Assembly: GCA_014843695.1 (NCBI GenBank)
Contig: CM026400.1
Coordinates: 39,732,800 to 39,796,799 of the forward strand
Source of the DNA: Archivesica marissinica
Lineage: Eukaryota; Mollusca; Bivalvia; Venerida; Vesicomyidae
DNA: 64,000 bases
Direction of reading: 5' to 3'
Positions 32,831-43,959 of this stretch are shown here, piece after piece. The position numbers were made by a program, and so were the translations under genes. The notes under the pieces were generated by a model, which ran no database searches, had not been told where the DNA came from, and was given only the letters and a program-made list of their open reading frames with translations. Each line of letters opens with the position of its first letter. Position 1 is the first letter of the stretch.

Positions 32831-33544
32831 GCCATTCCATTATACATGTGTAACACTACATTTCCTCGAATTATTTTTCGTGAGGAAGCTATACAGTTGG
32901 CTCAAGAAAGGTCGTTGGTTATACCTGGGTACACGTCCGTGCGTGTAATAGTGTTCAGAGGATATTCCGGGGTCTTCAGTAACTAATAGCAGCTAGAGAT
33001 ATATGACTAAACTGTCGATCCTACATTAAAGCGACACTACATCAATGAAAATTTCTGCAGAATGTAATTTCCTATTATATGGTATAATTTATTTCCAAAT
33101 ATTTGCCTCAAAAACTGAGTATTGCAACTAATAAACAAACGTCGTATATGCGGTTTGTTTACATAACACAATAATGTAAATAGAGTCGACATCCATGCGT
33201 TATGCAACGCGTGTACTCTGAATAACACGAGGTATGGTACAGATTTATCGTTATATGAAATCCTACTTTCAATGTTTAAGTATGTAGACCACAAACACAC
33301 TATTTATTGATTCAATGTTAGTGTTCGAAAGTAATCGGAAGGATTTGTAGTAGCATTGCATGTATACGTCAAAAATGCAATTTATTTGCTTTTTGCGATG
33401 TAATATCGCTTTAAACCCAAAAACAAACAAACACTACCTGCATACATTCAAGTTTATGCTTCATGTTGGTTAGGCTACATGAAATTGGATGAATCAGTGC
33501 GACTGGAATAAATGTTATTAATATGTTGAAAGAATGACAGTTCG
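32831..33544. other. Intron, nothing recognised
   Basis: No exon signature. A low-weight minus-strand ORF (33300-33037) has no domain features. Confidence 0.5.
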
Positions 33545-33907
33545 AGCTGATATACTGTCGGTAACAATGCAAACTGTCGGTAGCAATGCAAACTGTCGGT
33601 AACAATGCAAACTGTCGGTAACAATGCATGCAAACTGTCGGTAACAATGCATGCAAACTGTCGGTAACAATGCATGCAATATGTCGGTAACAATGCAAAA
33701 TGTCGGTAACAATGCAAACTGTTGGTAACAATGCATGCAAACTGTCGGTAACAATGCATGCAAACTGTCGGTAACAATGCAAACTGTCGGTAACAATGCA
33801 AACTGTACGGTAACAATGCAAACTGTCGGTAACAATGCATGCAAACTGTCGGTCGGTAACAATGCAAACTGTTGGTAGCAATGCAAACTGTCGGTAACAA
33901 TGCAACA
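33545..33907. repeat. 18/22-bp minisatellite
   Basis: The unit AACTGTCGGTAACAATGC with an optional ATGC insertion, about 18 copies. All minus-strand frames give Cys/Tyr/Leu repeats by period alone. Confidence 0.95.
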
Positions 33908-33972
33908 CGTGTATAATCTGATAATGAACAGCTCTTCTATATGTCTATAAATGTACAAATAATTCATATAAG

Positions 33973-34483
33973 TGTCACAGGGCTCACTTGCACAACAACG
34001 CCTGGCGTAGGTTCGATTGTTTATTTTCTGTACGTATAGGGATAGGGCCACAGCGTTAACTAAGCATCTTTCCAATATAAATTGGAAAGTCTTTAAATAA
34101 GAAACAACTATCTCGTAAGAGTTCATCTATAGATTGCATGAGAAACACAGTCCAGGAATAACCAGAAAAAGGGATAGATTAGCAAGGAGCCAATGCATTC
34201 ACACCTTTCATACATCTCTAATTCATATACATACAACAGACAAGAACGATTGACCATTCAGTGACACCTGCTCACCTGGGGTTGGATTCGGCAAACGTCG
34301 AACAATTTCCGCCACAGACGGACAGTGACCGATCGTCACCGATTTCACACTCGAGTGAACGACACGACAACGACATGAAGTCATTACGTATATAGCGACG
34401 GCATGCGCTATGAAAACTGCGTTAACTATGGAACGCCGCATCCGTCATATAAACACATACATATAAAAACACAACCTGTGACA
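33973..34483 (-). repeat. 3' LTR (511 bp)
   Basis: Begins and ends with the inverted repeat TGTCACAGG/CCTGTGACA. Its first 162 plus-strand bases are identical to the other LTR; the remainder differs by many single-base indels. Confidence 0.95.
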
Positions 34484-34492
34484 TTCTCCCCT
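34484..34492 (-). promoter_or_regulatory. Polypurine tract next to the 3' LTR
   Basis: On the minus strand AGGGGAGAA directly precedes the LTR start TGTCAC, the usual place for the plus-strand primer. A second copy of the junction lies at 35744-35755. Confidence 0.75.
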
Positions 34493-35756
34493 GCTAGGAG
34501 AAAATGGCTCCCGACATTTACTAATATACAACCACACAATCTACAATTCCAATAACTCCATAATTACAATACCAGTCAGTACTCGACCAAAGAATACAAA
34601 CTATTGATCACAGCGATCTACCCTACTACAAGAACACATTTATTCTAAACATATTATCTTGTGCAAACTGAGCAATCTGAAATGAAATTGAAAGTAATAG
34701 ATAATGTACCATTAAACTACAGCAAACCATTATCATACGATGCGTAATCATATGATATAATTATCTGAAATGTTATCTCGCAATTAATTCACACACATGT
34801 GTTGTTGTACTACATTCCGTAATAATTCTAACTGTATAGAACCAGTTTATGTATCTGCACTTTAATACATAACCACTTTAAAGGTACTGTCCCTGAAATT
34901 TAAATAATTACTAAAATTAAAGCTATTAATCCTCATTGACACATTAAAGGTACTAACCCTGAAATATACAGAATTATAGTTACTGTTTCACAATAAAAAC
35001 ACATGCATTTAAAGGTACTCTCTCCAATATGAAGAGAATATAAACAATAGCAATTTATAGCTCAATTTCTCCACATCTATAAAACACTAAAATATTAGCA
35101 AATCATGGTCACAACAAACTAGATACATGTAGTATGCTCAAATGACATACCGGAAATAAACATGTTAACATTGATTGTGTTAAACACTTCCCTTAGATGT
35201 CTGAAATTTCAAATATCTGAGTAAATGCAATTTTTACTCTGAAACTGAAAAATATAAGTAATCTGAAACTGAAATAACCTACATGTAATAGGATCATCAG
35301 AAACTATATTATATATACAAAATACAGACAAACAAAGAATTTCAACAGTTTTTTTTGTTATTTGTTTATACGCAATGTCTGTTTGTCTCGTCTTGGGGTT
35401 ATTTTTTTGTTTTTTTTTTTTTCTTTCTTTTTTTTGTGTTGTTGTTTTTTTTTGTTTCGTGTGTGTTTTTTGTTTTTAATTTTGTGCCTGGTTCTGATTT
35501 GTTTTGTTTTTTTCTTTGTCCTTGTTGTGTTGTTGGTTTTTTTGTTTGGTATTGTGTTTTTCATTGTTGTCTTTCTTTGTGTGTTTCGTTTATGTGTTTT
35601 GTGTCTTTATTGTTTTTGGTTTGTCCATCACTTTTGTTGTGTGTTTTGTGTTTTGTTGTTTTTTCTTGTTTTGGTAATTTGTGCGTTTCTTGTGCTGTCA
35701 TGTTGTTTTGTGTTTTCTTTGTACATTGAAATTTATCCTCCGACATTCTCCCCTGT
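34493..35756 (-). other. Extra 1.26-kb 3' segment of the retrotransposon
   Basis: Lies between two copies of AGGGGAGAATGTC (element sense). It holds AT-rich sequence and, at 35348-35730, a T/G-rich tract (plus) in which open frames are artefacts. GTACTGTCCCTGAAAT-like blocks repeat at 34880-35020. See findings. Confidence 0.6.
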
Positions 35757-35965
35757 CTACCAATAACCGTAGAATCCACACATTTCCTGTTCAGGAAAAT
35801 AATTCTCAGTTGTTGTAGCGATAACTGGTGCTACCCATTCACCGTATCTGTCAGGCGGTTTTTGCTGTCGTTGCGGTCTCTGTCCTCTCGGAGCTGCAAC
35901 TGGAGTTCCTGAAACCTCTGAAACTTTATTAATAGTTTTACTATGATTTGTATTACTAGTGTTGT
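35757..35965 (-). pseudogene. Out-of-frame continuation of pol
   Basis: After the pol stop at 35966, the -1 frame is open for about 65 codons, including RYGEWVAPVIATT and a final GFYGYW, to a TAG at 35757-35759. It ends exactly where a polypurine tract begins. This suggests the original pol C-terminus was longer and that a one-base change at about 35966 truncated it. Confidence 0.5.
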
Positions 35966-38900
35966 TTACTCCCTGTTAGCAATAGCTGGCTGACTTCTAT
36001 CTGAAATGTGAAAATCAGTAGAATTAAAAGAACTAGGCCTACTAGAATTCAAATTCAAATTACTAGGCTGAATCCATGTATTCTCCAACGAAGTTTGAAG
36101 ATTCGGTTGACCCTCACAAACAACATGTGAACTGTTGGATGGTTGCTCCGGTCTCATACGTACACGGGGCGCAGGTACTGGTCTTCTGTGTGGAGCTACA
36201 TATCTTGGACTTCTAGGTTGTTCACTGTCAGTGCTACTGTCCGAGATACTGTCCTCTCTGGTACTCGTCTCTACATATGTAGGTCTCGGAATACTCTTCT
36301 GGGGTTGTTGGTTCTCTCTGGGTGCGTATGGTCTTGCACTCGGAATCTCCTCATATGGGATGGACATCAGAGGAAGAAGTAAGTTTCTGTGCAGTATCCT
36401 CTCTCGTCCTTTGCTGGATTCCTTCTTGACCTTGTAGACTGGTATATCTGGGTTGGGTCGTCCTATAATGATATAAGGCTCCTTTTCCCACTTGTCATCC
36501 AGTTTCCCTTTAGGAGTTACATTCTTAAGTAGAACTCTATCCCCTACTTCTAATGTGGAATGTCTGATTTTGGCATCATAGTAAGTCTTGTGCCTCTGTG
36601 CTTCCTTCATTGAAGTTTCTGTCGCCGTCTTGTATGCAAACTCCATACGTTTCCTTAACTTGTCAACGTAGTTGGCCCTAGATTGTCTCTGCGTCTTTGG
36701 ATCCTCAATCCCCAAAAATGCATCTATGGCAAGGCGTGGGTGCCATCCAAATAGCAAGAAGTGAGGTGAAAATCCGGTTGACTCATGTCTGGTGGCGTTG
36801 TATGCATGGACAAGCGGCTTAACATACTCTTTCCAGTTGGCCTTACCGGATGAGTCTAAGGTTCCAAGCATCCCTAGCAGCGTTGAGTTAAAACGCTCTG
36901 TTCGTCCATTACCCATGGCATGGTAGGGTGTTGTTCGGGACTTTTCCACTCCAGCAATACTGCACAGCTCCTTGATGATCTTACTCTCAAAGTTGCGTCC
37001 TTGATCACTGTGGAGTCTAGCTGGAAAGGAATAGTGACAGAAAAAATTCTCGAACAAAACTCTTGCTGTGGTATGGGCAGTCTGGTTCCGCGTAGGAATC
37101 GCTTGTGTGTACCGAGTAAAATGGTCCGTGATCACAAGGATGTTCTCATAGCCACCACTTGAACGCTCTACAGACAAGTAGTCAATGCATACAATCTCCA
37201 TCGGGTATGTACTCTGTATTGGTACCATGTGTGCAGCGGCCTTGGTTGGAGTCTTCCGTCGGATGCAGTTTGGGCAGGTCCGGACCTTCTCAACGACATC
37301 TTGCTCCATATGCGGCCAATAAAATCGCTGCTTTACCAACCACAGGGTCCTGTCACGTCCCTGGTGACCAACATCATCATGCATTCCACTCAGTGCCAGA
37401 TCCCTGTAGTGCACTGGTAATACAAGTTGATTGACTTCCTGTCCATCAATTTCTACCATCCTGTAAAGGGTTTTCTCCTGTATGGATAGATATGTTCGCT
37501 GTCTCAGACAAATCTGTACAGCCTTGGTCTCCTGTCTGATTTCATCTTTGTCTAGTTGAATCTTTCTGTCAATTATATCATAGATTCTGGCAATGTCAGG
37601 GTCTTTTTGCTGCTCTTGCTTCCAATCTACCGCAGATAAATCAACAGTATCAATTAATGGTTCAGGATCAAGTTCTAGTTGACTATCTCCTGAAATTACT
37701 AAACTTTCAGCCATAGAATGTTCTTCTGGCTTAACTAAAATAGCAGTAAAAAGAGCTTTGACGACATCTGAAAACATAACTGAAACTTTGTCATTGTCTC
37801 TTGGACGTCTACTTAAACCATCAGCATCAGAATTGGATTTTCCGCACCTGTAAATAATCTGAAAATTATAATTGCCTAAGGCAGCTAACCAACGGTGTCC
37901 TGTAGCATCAAGCTTAGCTGAAGTAGTAACATATGTCAAGGGGTTATTGTCTGTTCTAACAGTAAAAGTGTTTCCATATAAATAATCATGGAATTTATCT
38001 GTAATTGCCCATTTAAGACATAAATACTCTAATTTGTGTGCAGGATAATTCCTCTCGCTGGCTCGCAGACCTCTGCTGGCGTACGAAATCACTCGCTCTA
38101 AACCATCGTGTTCCTGGTACAAAACTGCCCCAAGTCCTTCTGTTGACGCATCTGTATTTACAATAAAAGGTTTCGAAAAATCTGCATAAGCAAGAACAGG
38201 AGGTTTAGTTAATTTGTTAATGATAGTTTGAAATGCTGTTTCCTCTGCATCGCCCCATATCCATGGTGTTTTGAACTTCTTGGATTTCTTTGATGCCTTA
38301 TTGGTAGGATGACCTACAAGAAGATTGTTTAACGGTTTTACTATCTTAGCATAATTTTCCACAAACCGACGGTAATACCCTGAAAAACCAAGAAAAACAC
38401 GTAAAGATTTAATGTTATGGGGAGCTGGCCAAGACTTCAAAGGTTCAATCTTTGCTGGATCTGTATGTATACCCTCAGCTGAAATCTCATAACCAAGATA
38501 AGCAACATGAGTACTAAAAAATTCACATTTTGACGGATTTAGTTTTAAACCGTTTTGCTCAAGACGTTGAAATACTGCCTCTAACCTTGTAATTTGTTCA
38601 TCGAAAGTCTTCGAAAATATCAAAACATCGTCTAAAAATATAAGACATTCTCTGAGGTTTAGTTCACCCATACAGGTTTCCATAAGTCTCTGGAAAGTAC
38701 TCGGTGCATTGGTTAAACCAAATGGCATCCGGTTACACTCCCGTAATCCCAGTGGTCCCACAGTAAATGCGGTTTTCTCCTTGTCCTCTTCAGCTACCTC
38801 CACCTGCCAAAATCCACTTCGTAAATCTAATTTCGTGTAATATTTACTACCAACTAAAGAGTCTAACATATCATCTACTCTGGGCAAGGTGTACGCATCT

Positions 38901-39704
38901 TTACGGGTTCGTTTGTTGAGCTGACGAAGATCTATGCAAAATCGTAAACTATTATTTTTCTTCCTTACAAGAACAATGTTACTACAATAAGGAGATTTAC
39001 TTTCTCTGATAGCTCCGCAGTCAACCATCTCTCTTAAGTGTTGTCGCACTTCTTCATACATCGAAGGCGGTATTCTCCGATAAGCCTGTTTAAAAGGTTG
39101 ATCATCATTAAGATTAATGTGATGCTTAATAAGATCAGTTCTACCAATATCTACAGATGATTTGGAGAAAATGTGTTCCCATTTACCAAGAACTTGTTGC
39201 ACTCTAAAAAATTGTTCTTCGGTCAAGTTGTCTCTGTTGACCTGTAAATCCTGTAAAATTGTGTAAGACTTAATAATATGAGGTTCAGGATTTGGAGTAG
39301 AAACTTCCGGTTTCCATGAATCTACTACTTTGACTTCTGAAAGTGAACAAAATACAGAATTAGGTTCAATTTTTATAACTTTGGCTGTCATATTGCAAAC
39401 TCTGACAGGAATTCTGGCTGTAGAACCTGCATTTTCAAGAGAAACAACTCTTGGACATACATTTAATCCTGAAAGTTGGGTTTTATCAGTTGCCTCAGTA
39501 ATGGCTGTAGAAACACCACCCTTCTTTCGAACAAAACCTGAAACAGTTGTAACTTGATTAGGTTGAATAACAATAGGAGTTTTACTCGTTGATTTTACTG
39601 AAATCAAGTTAACACATTTTAAAGCGTCTACCGCAAGTCTAAATGGATCAGATTTAGAAGAATCATCACTAGAATTACACATGCGTAATACATTTGTACC
39701 AATA
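35966..39704 (-). CDS. pol: Ty3/Gypsy pol: reverse transcriptase, RNase H, integrase
   Basis: 1238 codons from the first Met (39682); the frame is open slightly further upstream, where IIGTNVLR completes the protease. RT spans residues about 195-400, with Asp286 in KLDLRSG and the catalytic FLDD at 349-352 (Leu in place of the common Tyr/Val-x-DD). RNase H is at 505-625 (NTDAS, RTDNN). Integrase has an H-H-C-C zinc finger (H768, H773, C803, C806), a DDE triad (D834 in CIDYL, D893 in HSDQG, E929 in GRTERF) and a GPY/F-like module at 1060-1090. All catalytic residues are present, so the enzyme core looks intact. Residues after 1110 are Pro/Ser-rich. Confidence 0.95.
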
Positions 39705-40070
39705 ATACCTGTCGATACTCTGTATCGGGTACCACTAAAATAGGAATAAAAACAGAATTTTCTAAAATATCCGAAATAAAAACATCACCCTCTATGTAAC
39801 CAACATATGGTATCTTTGATCCACTGGCACCTACAATATCCAATTTGAAATCATTAATACTTAATAACTCAGGTCTAGGATCTAAACTATGATAAAATGA
39901 CTCTGATATCAAAGTTACCATTGAACCTGTATCTACTAAAACTCTAGTATTAATGCCACAAATTCTAGCAGTGCCCTCATTGGCTGAACCAACTAATCTA
40001 TCAGCTAAGTTAGATTTGGAGCTCTTTCTACAACTGACTTCCTCTGTCCGCCCCACAACAGAGGAGTCTA
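39628..40070 (-). CDS. pro: Retropepsin-like protease frame
   Basis: This frame is -1 relative to gag and carries the aspartic protease active site VLVDTGSMVTLI (DTG 42-44 from 40056). The flap-side part follows, then the frame breaks at about 39700: the conserved C-terminal IIGTNVLR is found one frame back, in line with pol. No good slippery site lies at that second junction, so it is more likely a one-base indel. No Met is needed if the protein is made by frameshifting from gag. Confidence 0.85.
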
Positions 40071-40080
40071 TGCTTTTGGG
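40036..40080 (-). promoter_or_regulatory. Predicted -1 ribosomal frameshift signal (gag to pro)
   Basis: In element sense the slippery heptamer C CCA AAA (40080-40074) lies in the gag frame, two codons before the gag TAG (40070-40068). A 5-nt spacer GCATA follows, then the stem GACTCCTCTGT (40068-40058) pairing with ACAGAGGAAGTC (40047-40036), 11 pairs with one bulged A and a 10-nt loop. Shifting -1 here enters the protease frame. Confidence 0.8.
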
Positions 40081-41225
40081 TGGGCTTTATCTGATCTGGA
40101 ATAAGAAGTTCTATTATAATTTTCCTGATTATTAGAATTAATACCACTGTTGCTTGGATTCCAGTTTTGTCTACCTCTCGCCCTTCCTCGGCTGTGAAAA
40201 TTTCCTCGGTTATTATAATGATTACCTGAAAATGAATAATTATTACTATTGGCATTAGTATTTGTAGAAGGTCTTTCTCTCATCTGCTTCTCTAGAGACT
40301 GCATCTTTGACATCAAAGTGTCCATCTTATTGGCAATATCCTCCACTGCCTTGTCTCTATCAGCTGAAACTGGCTGATGTTGAGCTGTGGTCAACTTCTC
40401 GGAAGTTGTCATCTCTTGTTCCGCAGCTCTAACCTCACGCAATAACATGTCATAACTAGTAATACTATCATATTTATGACGAGTCATCAATTTTAATTTA
40501 TCATTCCTAAGTCCAGTCCAGAACTTGGATCTTAGCATGTCATTCCTGGCTGCCTTACTAACATGACCACTTTCCACTGCAACCTGCAATAATGTTTCTA
40601 ATCTGCAGCCATATGTTGTCACATTTTCTGTCGGTTTCTGCGACTCGCTATAAAAAGTTTGCATAATTGACTCATTAGTAGCTACATTTCCAAATAATGT
40701 GTCAAGTTTCTGCAGAATTTCCATCATGGTTGCCTTCTCACCTAATGGTATAAGTACCTGTCTAGCAGAACCACGAAGGGATCTGCGAATAATCTGTAAC
40801 ATGACAGGTTGTGACAAAGATGAATCCGAAACAAGACACTTTGTTTCATAATGCCACACATCATAAGTAACATCACCTTTCATTGGTGGTTGATCACCTG
40901 AAAAGAATGGCAATTTAATATCAATCTTTGGTACCTGTAAAGATGAAGAAGTTTCCAAATTGGAATTAAACACAGAATAATTAATTTTATCTGCTACACT
41001 CATCTTTGGTCTAACAACAGGTTCTGTGACACACGGAGTACTTGAAAGAACAAAAGGTTCCTTCACAATAGGGGTACTAGTAGGTACAGGATGCTTCAAA
41101 GCATTAAACTCCTCCTTGGTCAGTACAACATAGTCACTTGACCTCTTCAATGCCTCTAAAATTTGAGAAAGTTGAGTGTTGGTTAAAATATCTCCAATAT
41201 CTGCTTTCTCACCTCCTGTCGCCAT
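40068..41225 (-). CDS. gag: Ty3/Gypsy gag, RG-rich C-terminus
   Basis: 385 codons if started at MATGGEKADIGDIL; an upstream in-frame Met (41276) would add a hydrophobic 17-residue leader and is less likely. The middle has the helical capsid-like composition of Ty3 gag (LQIIRRSLRGSARQVLIPLG; LQKLDTLFGN). The C-terminus is Asn/Arg/Gly-rich (RGNFHSRGRARGRQNWN) and has no CCHC zinc knuckle. It probably packages element RNA. It is translated from the unspliced RNA, with pro-pol reached by frameshifting. Confidence 0.88.
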   Translation of the reverse strand: MATGGEKADIGDILTNTQLSQILEALKRSSDYVVLTKEEFNALKHPVPTSTPIVKEPFVLSSTPCVTEPVVRPKMSVADKINYSVFNSNLETSSSLQVPKIDIKLPFFSGDQPPMKGDVTYDVWHYETKCLVSDSSLSQPVMLQIIRRSLRGSARQVLIPLGEKATMMEILQKLDTLFGNVATNESIMQTFYSESQKPTENVTTYGCRLETLLQVAVESGHVSKAARNDMLRSKFWTGLRNDKLKLMTRHKYDSITSYDMLLREVRAAEQEMTTSEKLTTAQHQPVSADRDKAVEDIANKMDTLMSKMQSLEKQMRERPSTNTNANSNNYSFSGNHYNNRGNFHSRGRARGRQNWNPSNSGINSNNQENYNRTSYSRSDKAHPKA

Positions 41226-42626
41226 GATTGCTAATATACTACACCTGTATAATAAATATAATATAAATATAAACACAATTATTGAAAGTCAAACATACTG
41301 GAACACTGTGCTGAAAATTAAAGAAATATTTTATATTAATTACGACCTGGCCACCATCATAACCATCATAACATAATTTCTCAAAATAGCCTATAAACCA
41401 TGAAATTTGTATGATAAAGTATCATATATTATTTCAACACAAATCCAAACACATTAGAATACCTGTAAGAGTACACTGATTTGACTATCACACTGAGTCA
41501 ACTACCTGTGGTAATGAACTATAAGATATAACATTAAACACTGTGCAATACGTATAACACAGAAAATAAATCCTCACAAGACAGTTTAAACACCGAATGA
41601 AACTGTGCCGACTGACACACTAGCTACAATGATTGAAAAAAATATCAACCAAAATACATTAATTCACTATAGCACAATTACTTGAATCACTTTCAAGTCT
41701 GATAACAGCTTGATCAAAATAATATCAATACTGCGAAGTACTATAAATGTCACAAATAACACACAAATTTTAACATAAACAGTAAATAAACACTAGGACA
41801 TTACAACATGAAACATATATCACTCACCTCACTATAGCTCCTCCTTGCATTCCTCCTGCGGGTTAGTAAAGTGTAAAGAACTGTGCAGGACAAGAAATAG
41901 AAATAGTGCAGAATAGTTGGGCAAGAATAATTCAGACCAAGATTAACACAGGGAATGTCTATAATTGAACTCCCTAAATTTTCACTGGGATTTCAAACAA
42001 ACGAAAATATTGAAAAATACCTCAATCACTATATGATTTCAAAATTACACAGCAAATATGTTTATACGTTCAACATCAACAATAACCTAAATTCAAATGT
42101 CACACATATTGACTGAAACCACTAGAAAAAATAAACAGAAAAATAATCCTATCACGAAAACATATGACAATACACTGATTTTCACAAATACACAATATCA
42201 CTTGACAAAACCTATCTAAATCAATGAAAACACTGTTCCCAATATATTAATGAATGAAAACACTGGTGTACACCATATAGTTACCTGATCAACCACACAC
42301 ACAAAAATAACACTTTTTGAAAATTCACACTAATATGGAACGAAAGTTCCTCCACAATTCAACGTGAATTCCTTATATATATGCGGCACTACCGAATTTT
42401 ACTGATGCATCAGATTTCATATATAAAACACACTATGTAATGATTCACATCCACAACACTATCTCCCGGGGTTCCTCCGTCTAAATCACTGGCCATACCT
42501 GACCGTCTATGTATACATGTGTAGACTTTCAGTAAGCACTCAATTTCCGACGCTTCTCTATCGTCATCCGACCATCTGGTCCGGTTCGTTCCACACTGTG
42601 ACCCCAAAATCCACATTGGCCACCAA
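41226..42626 (-). other. 5' leader of the retrotransposon
   Basis: About 1.4 kb of AT-rich, non-coding sequence between the LTR and gag. The primer-binding site should start next to the LTR; the minus-strand sequence there is T then TGGTGGCCAATG, which fits a tRNA 3' CCA, but I cannot name the tRNA. Confidence 0.7.
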
Positions 42627-43129
42627 TGTCACAGGGCTCACTTGCACAACAACGCCTGGCGTAGGTTCGATTGTTTATTTTCTGTACGTATAGGGATAGG
42701 GCCACAGCGTTAACTAAGCATCTTTCCAATATAAATTGGAAAGTCTTTAAATAAGAAACAACTATCTCGTAAGAGTTCATCTATAGATCTGCCCTGAGAA
42801 ACAGTCCAGAATAACCAGAAAAGGGATTAGATTAGCAAGGAGCCAATGCATTCAAACCTTTCATACATCTCTCATTCATATACATACAACAGACAAAACG
42901 ATTGGACATACAGTGACAACTGCTCACCTGGGGTTGATTCGGCAAACGTCGACAATTTCCGCCACAGACGGACATTGCCGATCGTCACCGATTCACACTC
43001 GAGTGAACAGACAACGACAAGACATGAAGTCATCCGTATATACGACGCATGCGCTATTGAAACTGCGTTAACTATGGAACGCCGCATCCGTCATATAAAC
43101 ACATACATATAAAAACACAACCTGTGACA
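42627..43129 (-). repeat. 5' LTR (503 bp)
   Basis: Bounded by TGTCACAGG and CCTGTGACA; flanked outside by TAAG. Contains a possible TATA region (TTTTTATATGTATG in element sense) near its start. Confidence 0.95.
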
Positions 43130-43329
43130 TAAGATTTATTTTTGGTTGTTTTCAATTCACTTTAATGTGTTTGATGCATACGAATGTATATCTTAAAATA
43201 TTATAGACTAAATAAAAAATGGCTTACTTCATGTAGGAGTTAAGTTGACATGATCATGTATAAAACAATTGCTTTACATTCTTACTTCTTCCAACTGGCC
43301 ATAGACGGGAGAACGTGCGATGTGAATAA

Positions 43330-43570
43330 GGGTTGTCCGATTAGCGCAGTTGTTAGCGCGCTCGCTTCTTCAATGCAACCCGGGTTCGATCATCGTACCT
43401 GGTAGAATGTGAGATGGTACGGTGGCCGCCAGATCGGACAGGTGGGTTTTCTCCGGGTACTCCAGTTTCCTCCCACACGAATGACCACGTATACGCTTTC
43501 ACCCGCGCCAACGAGAGTGACTAATATAAGTTGTTAAAACTTGCTTCGCAATCGTTGTAAAATAAATAAT
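43330..43570 (+). mobile_element. tRNA-derived SINE, family C, full length
   Basis: The tRNA-like head is GATTAGCGCAGTTGTTAGCG and CCCGGGTTCGATCATCG (B box GGTTCGATC). The body includes CGGACAGGTGGGTTTTCTCC and ACCCGCGCCAACGAGAGTGA, and the 3' tail is AACTTGCTTCGCAATCG with TAAAATAAATAATG. Confidence 0.92.
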
Positions 43571-43830
43571 GTTTAAACGTGTTATAGTCAATTAATAAAT
43601 CAGTATTAAGTGCACACATGCGTCAATGAAAATGTGTAAACACACATGATTCCTGTCAGTGCGTCGGGTGAGTCGCAATCGTAAAATAAATAAAGTTTAA
43701 ACTTAATTTGTGCGCGTTATTTGCGTACTACAGTCCGCGTTATCTGGGAGATCACCCCTGATTTATATTTTATTTTAACACCCATTCATAATGAACACAC
43801 TACACATATACTGATATAATTCATATTGAC

Positions 43831-43944
43831 CTGTTTCGCAGTGCATATCCGTATAACCGGTAGAACAAAAACACGTGTATGACTCCACTGCGTCCTGGCA
43901 GGAACCGCCATGTTCACACGTGACATGTTCACAATCATCAATAT
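43831..43944 (-). CDS. EGF domain exon, Notch-like spacing (EGF 6)
   Basis: The acceptor is CTATCACCATCCAG and the donor ACAG|GTCAAT; 114 bp, phase 1-1. It reads IDDCEHVTCEHGGSCQDAVE then SYTCFCSTGYTDMHCET. Six cysteines with the short CxxxxCxxxxxC start and a C-terminal GYTDMHC, closer to the Notch/Crumbs EGF type than to its fibrillin-like neighbours. It keeps the D-x-D-D-C calcium start and the Asx-hydroxylation pattern. A long minisatellite begins about 15 bp upstream of its acceptor. Confidence 0.92.
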
Positions 43945-43959
43945 CTGGATGGTGATAGT

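Larger units (their letters stand above)
33973..43129 (-). mobile_element. Ty3/Gypsy LTR retrotransposon, nearly complete
   Basis: Two LTRs (33973-34483 and 42627-43129) bound the element, and TAAG flanks it on both sides (33969-33972 and 43130-43133) as a 4-bp target duplication. In minus-strand order it has the 5' LTR, a 1.4-kb leader, gag (41225-40068), a protease frame, pol (RT, RNase H, integrase) and the 3' LTR. There is no envelope gene. RT before integrase places it in Ty3/Gypsy. Reading frames are broken at two places (about 39700 and 35966), so it is probably not autonomous as assembled. It sits in an intron of the EGF gene in the same orientation, so its LTR signals could act on the host transcript. 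Confidence 0.95.

Noticed and set aside
33411..34126. ORFs with CHALLPTVCIVTD repeats
   Set aside because: Minisatellite of 18/22 bp; the ORFs run on into LTR sequence by chance.
35355..35779. Plus-strand Phe/Cys/Val-rich ORFs that look like membrane proteins
   Set aside because: They translate a T/G-rich low-complexity tract inside the retrotransposon, in two overlapping frames.
36135..39557. Plus-strand ORFs across pol
   Set aside because: Antisense shadows of the RT/integrase frame.
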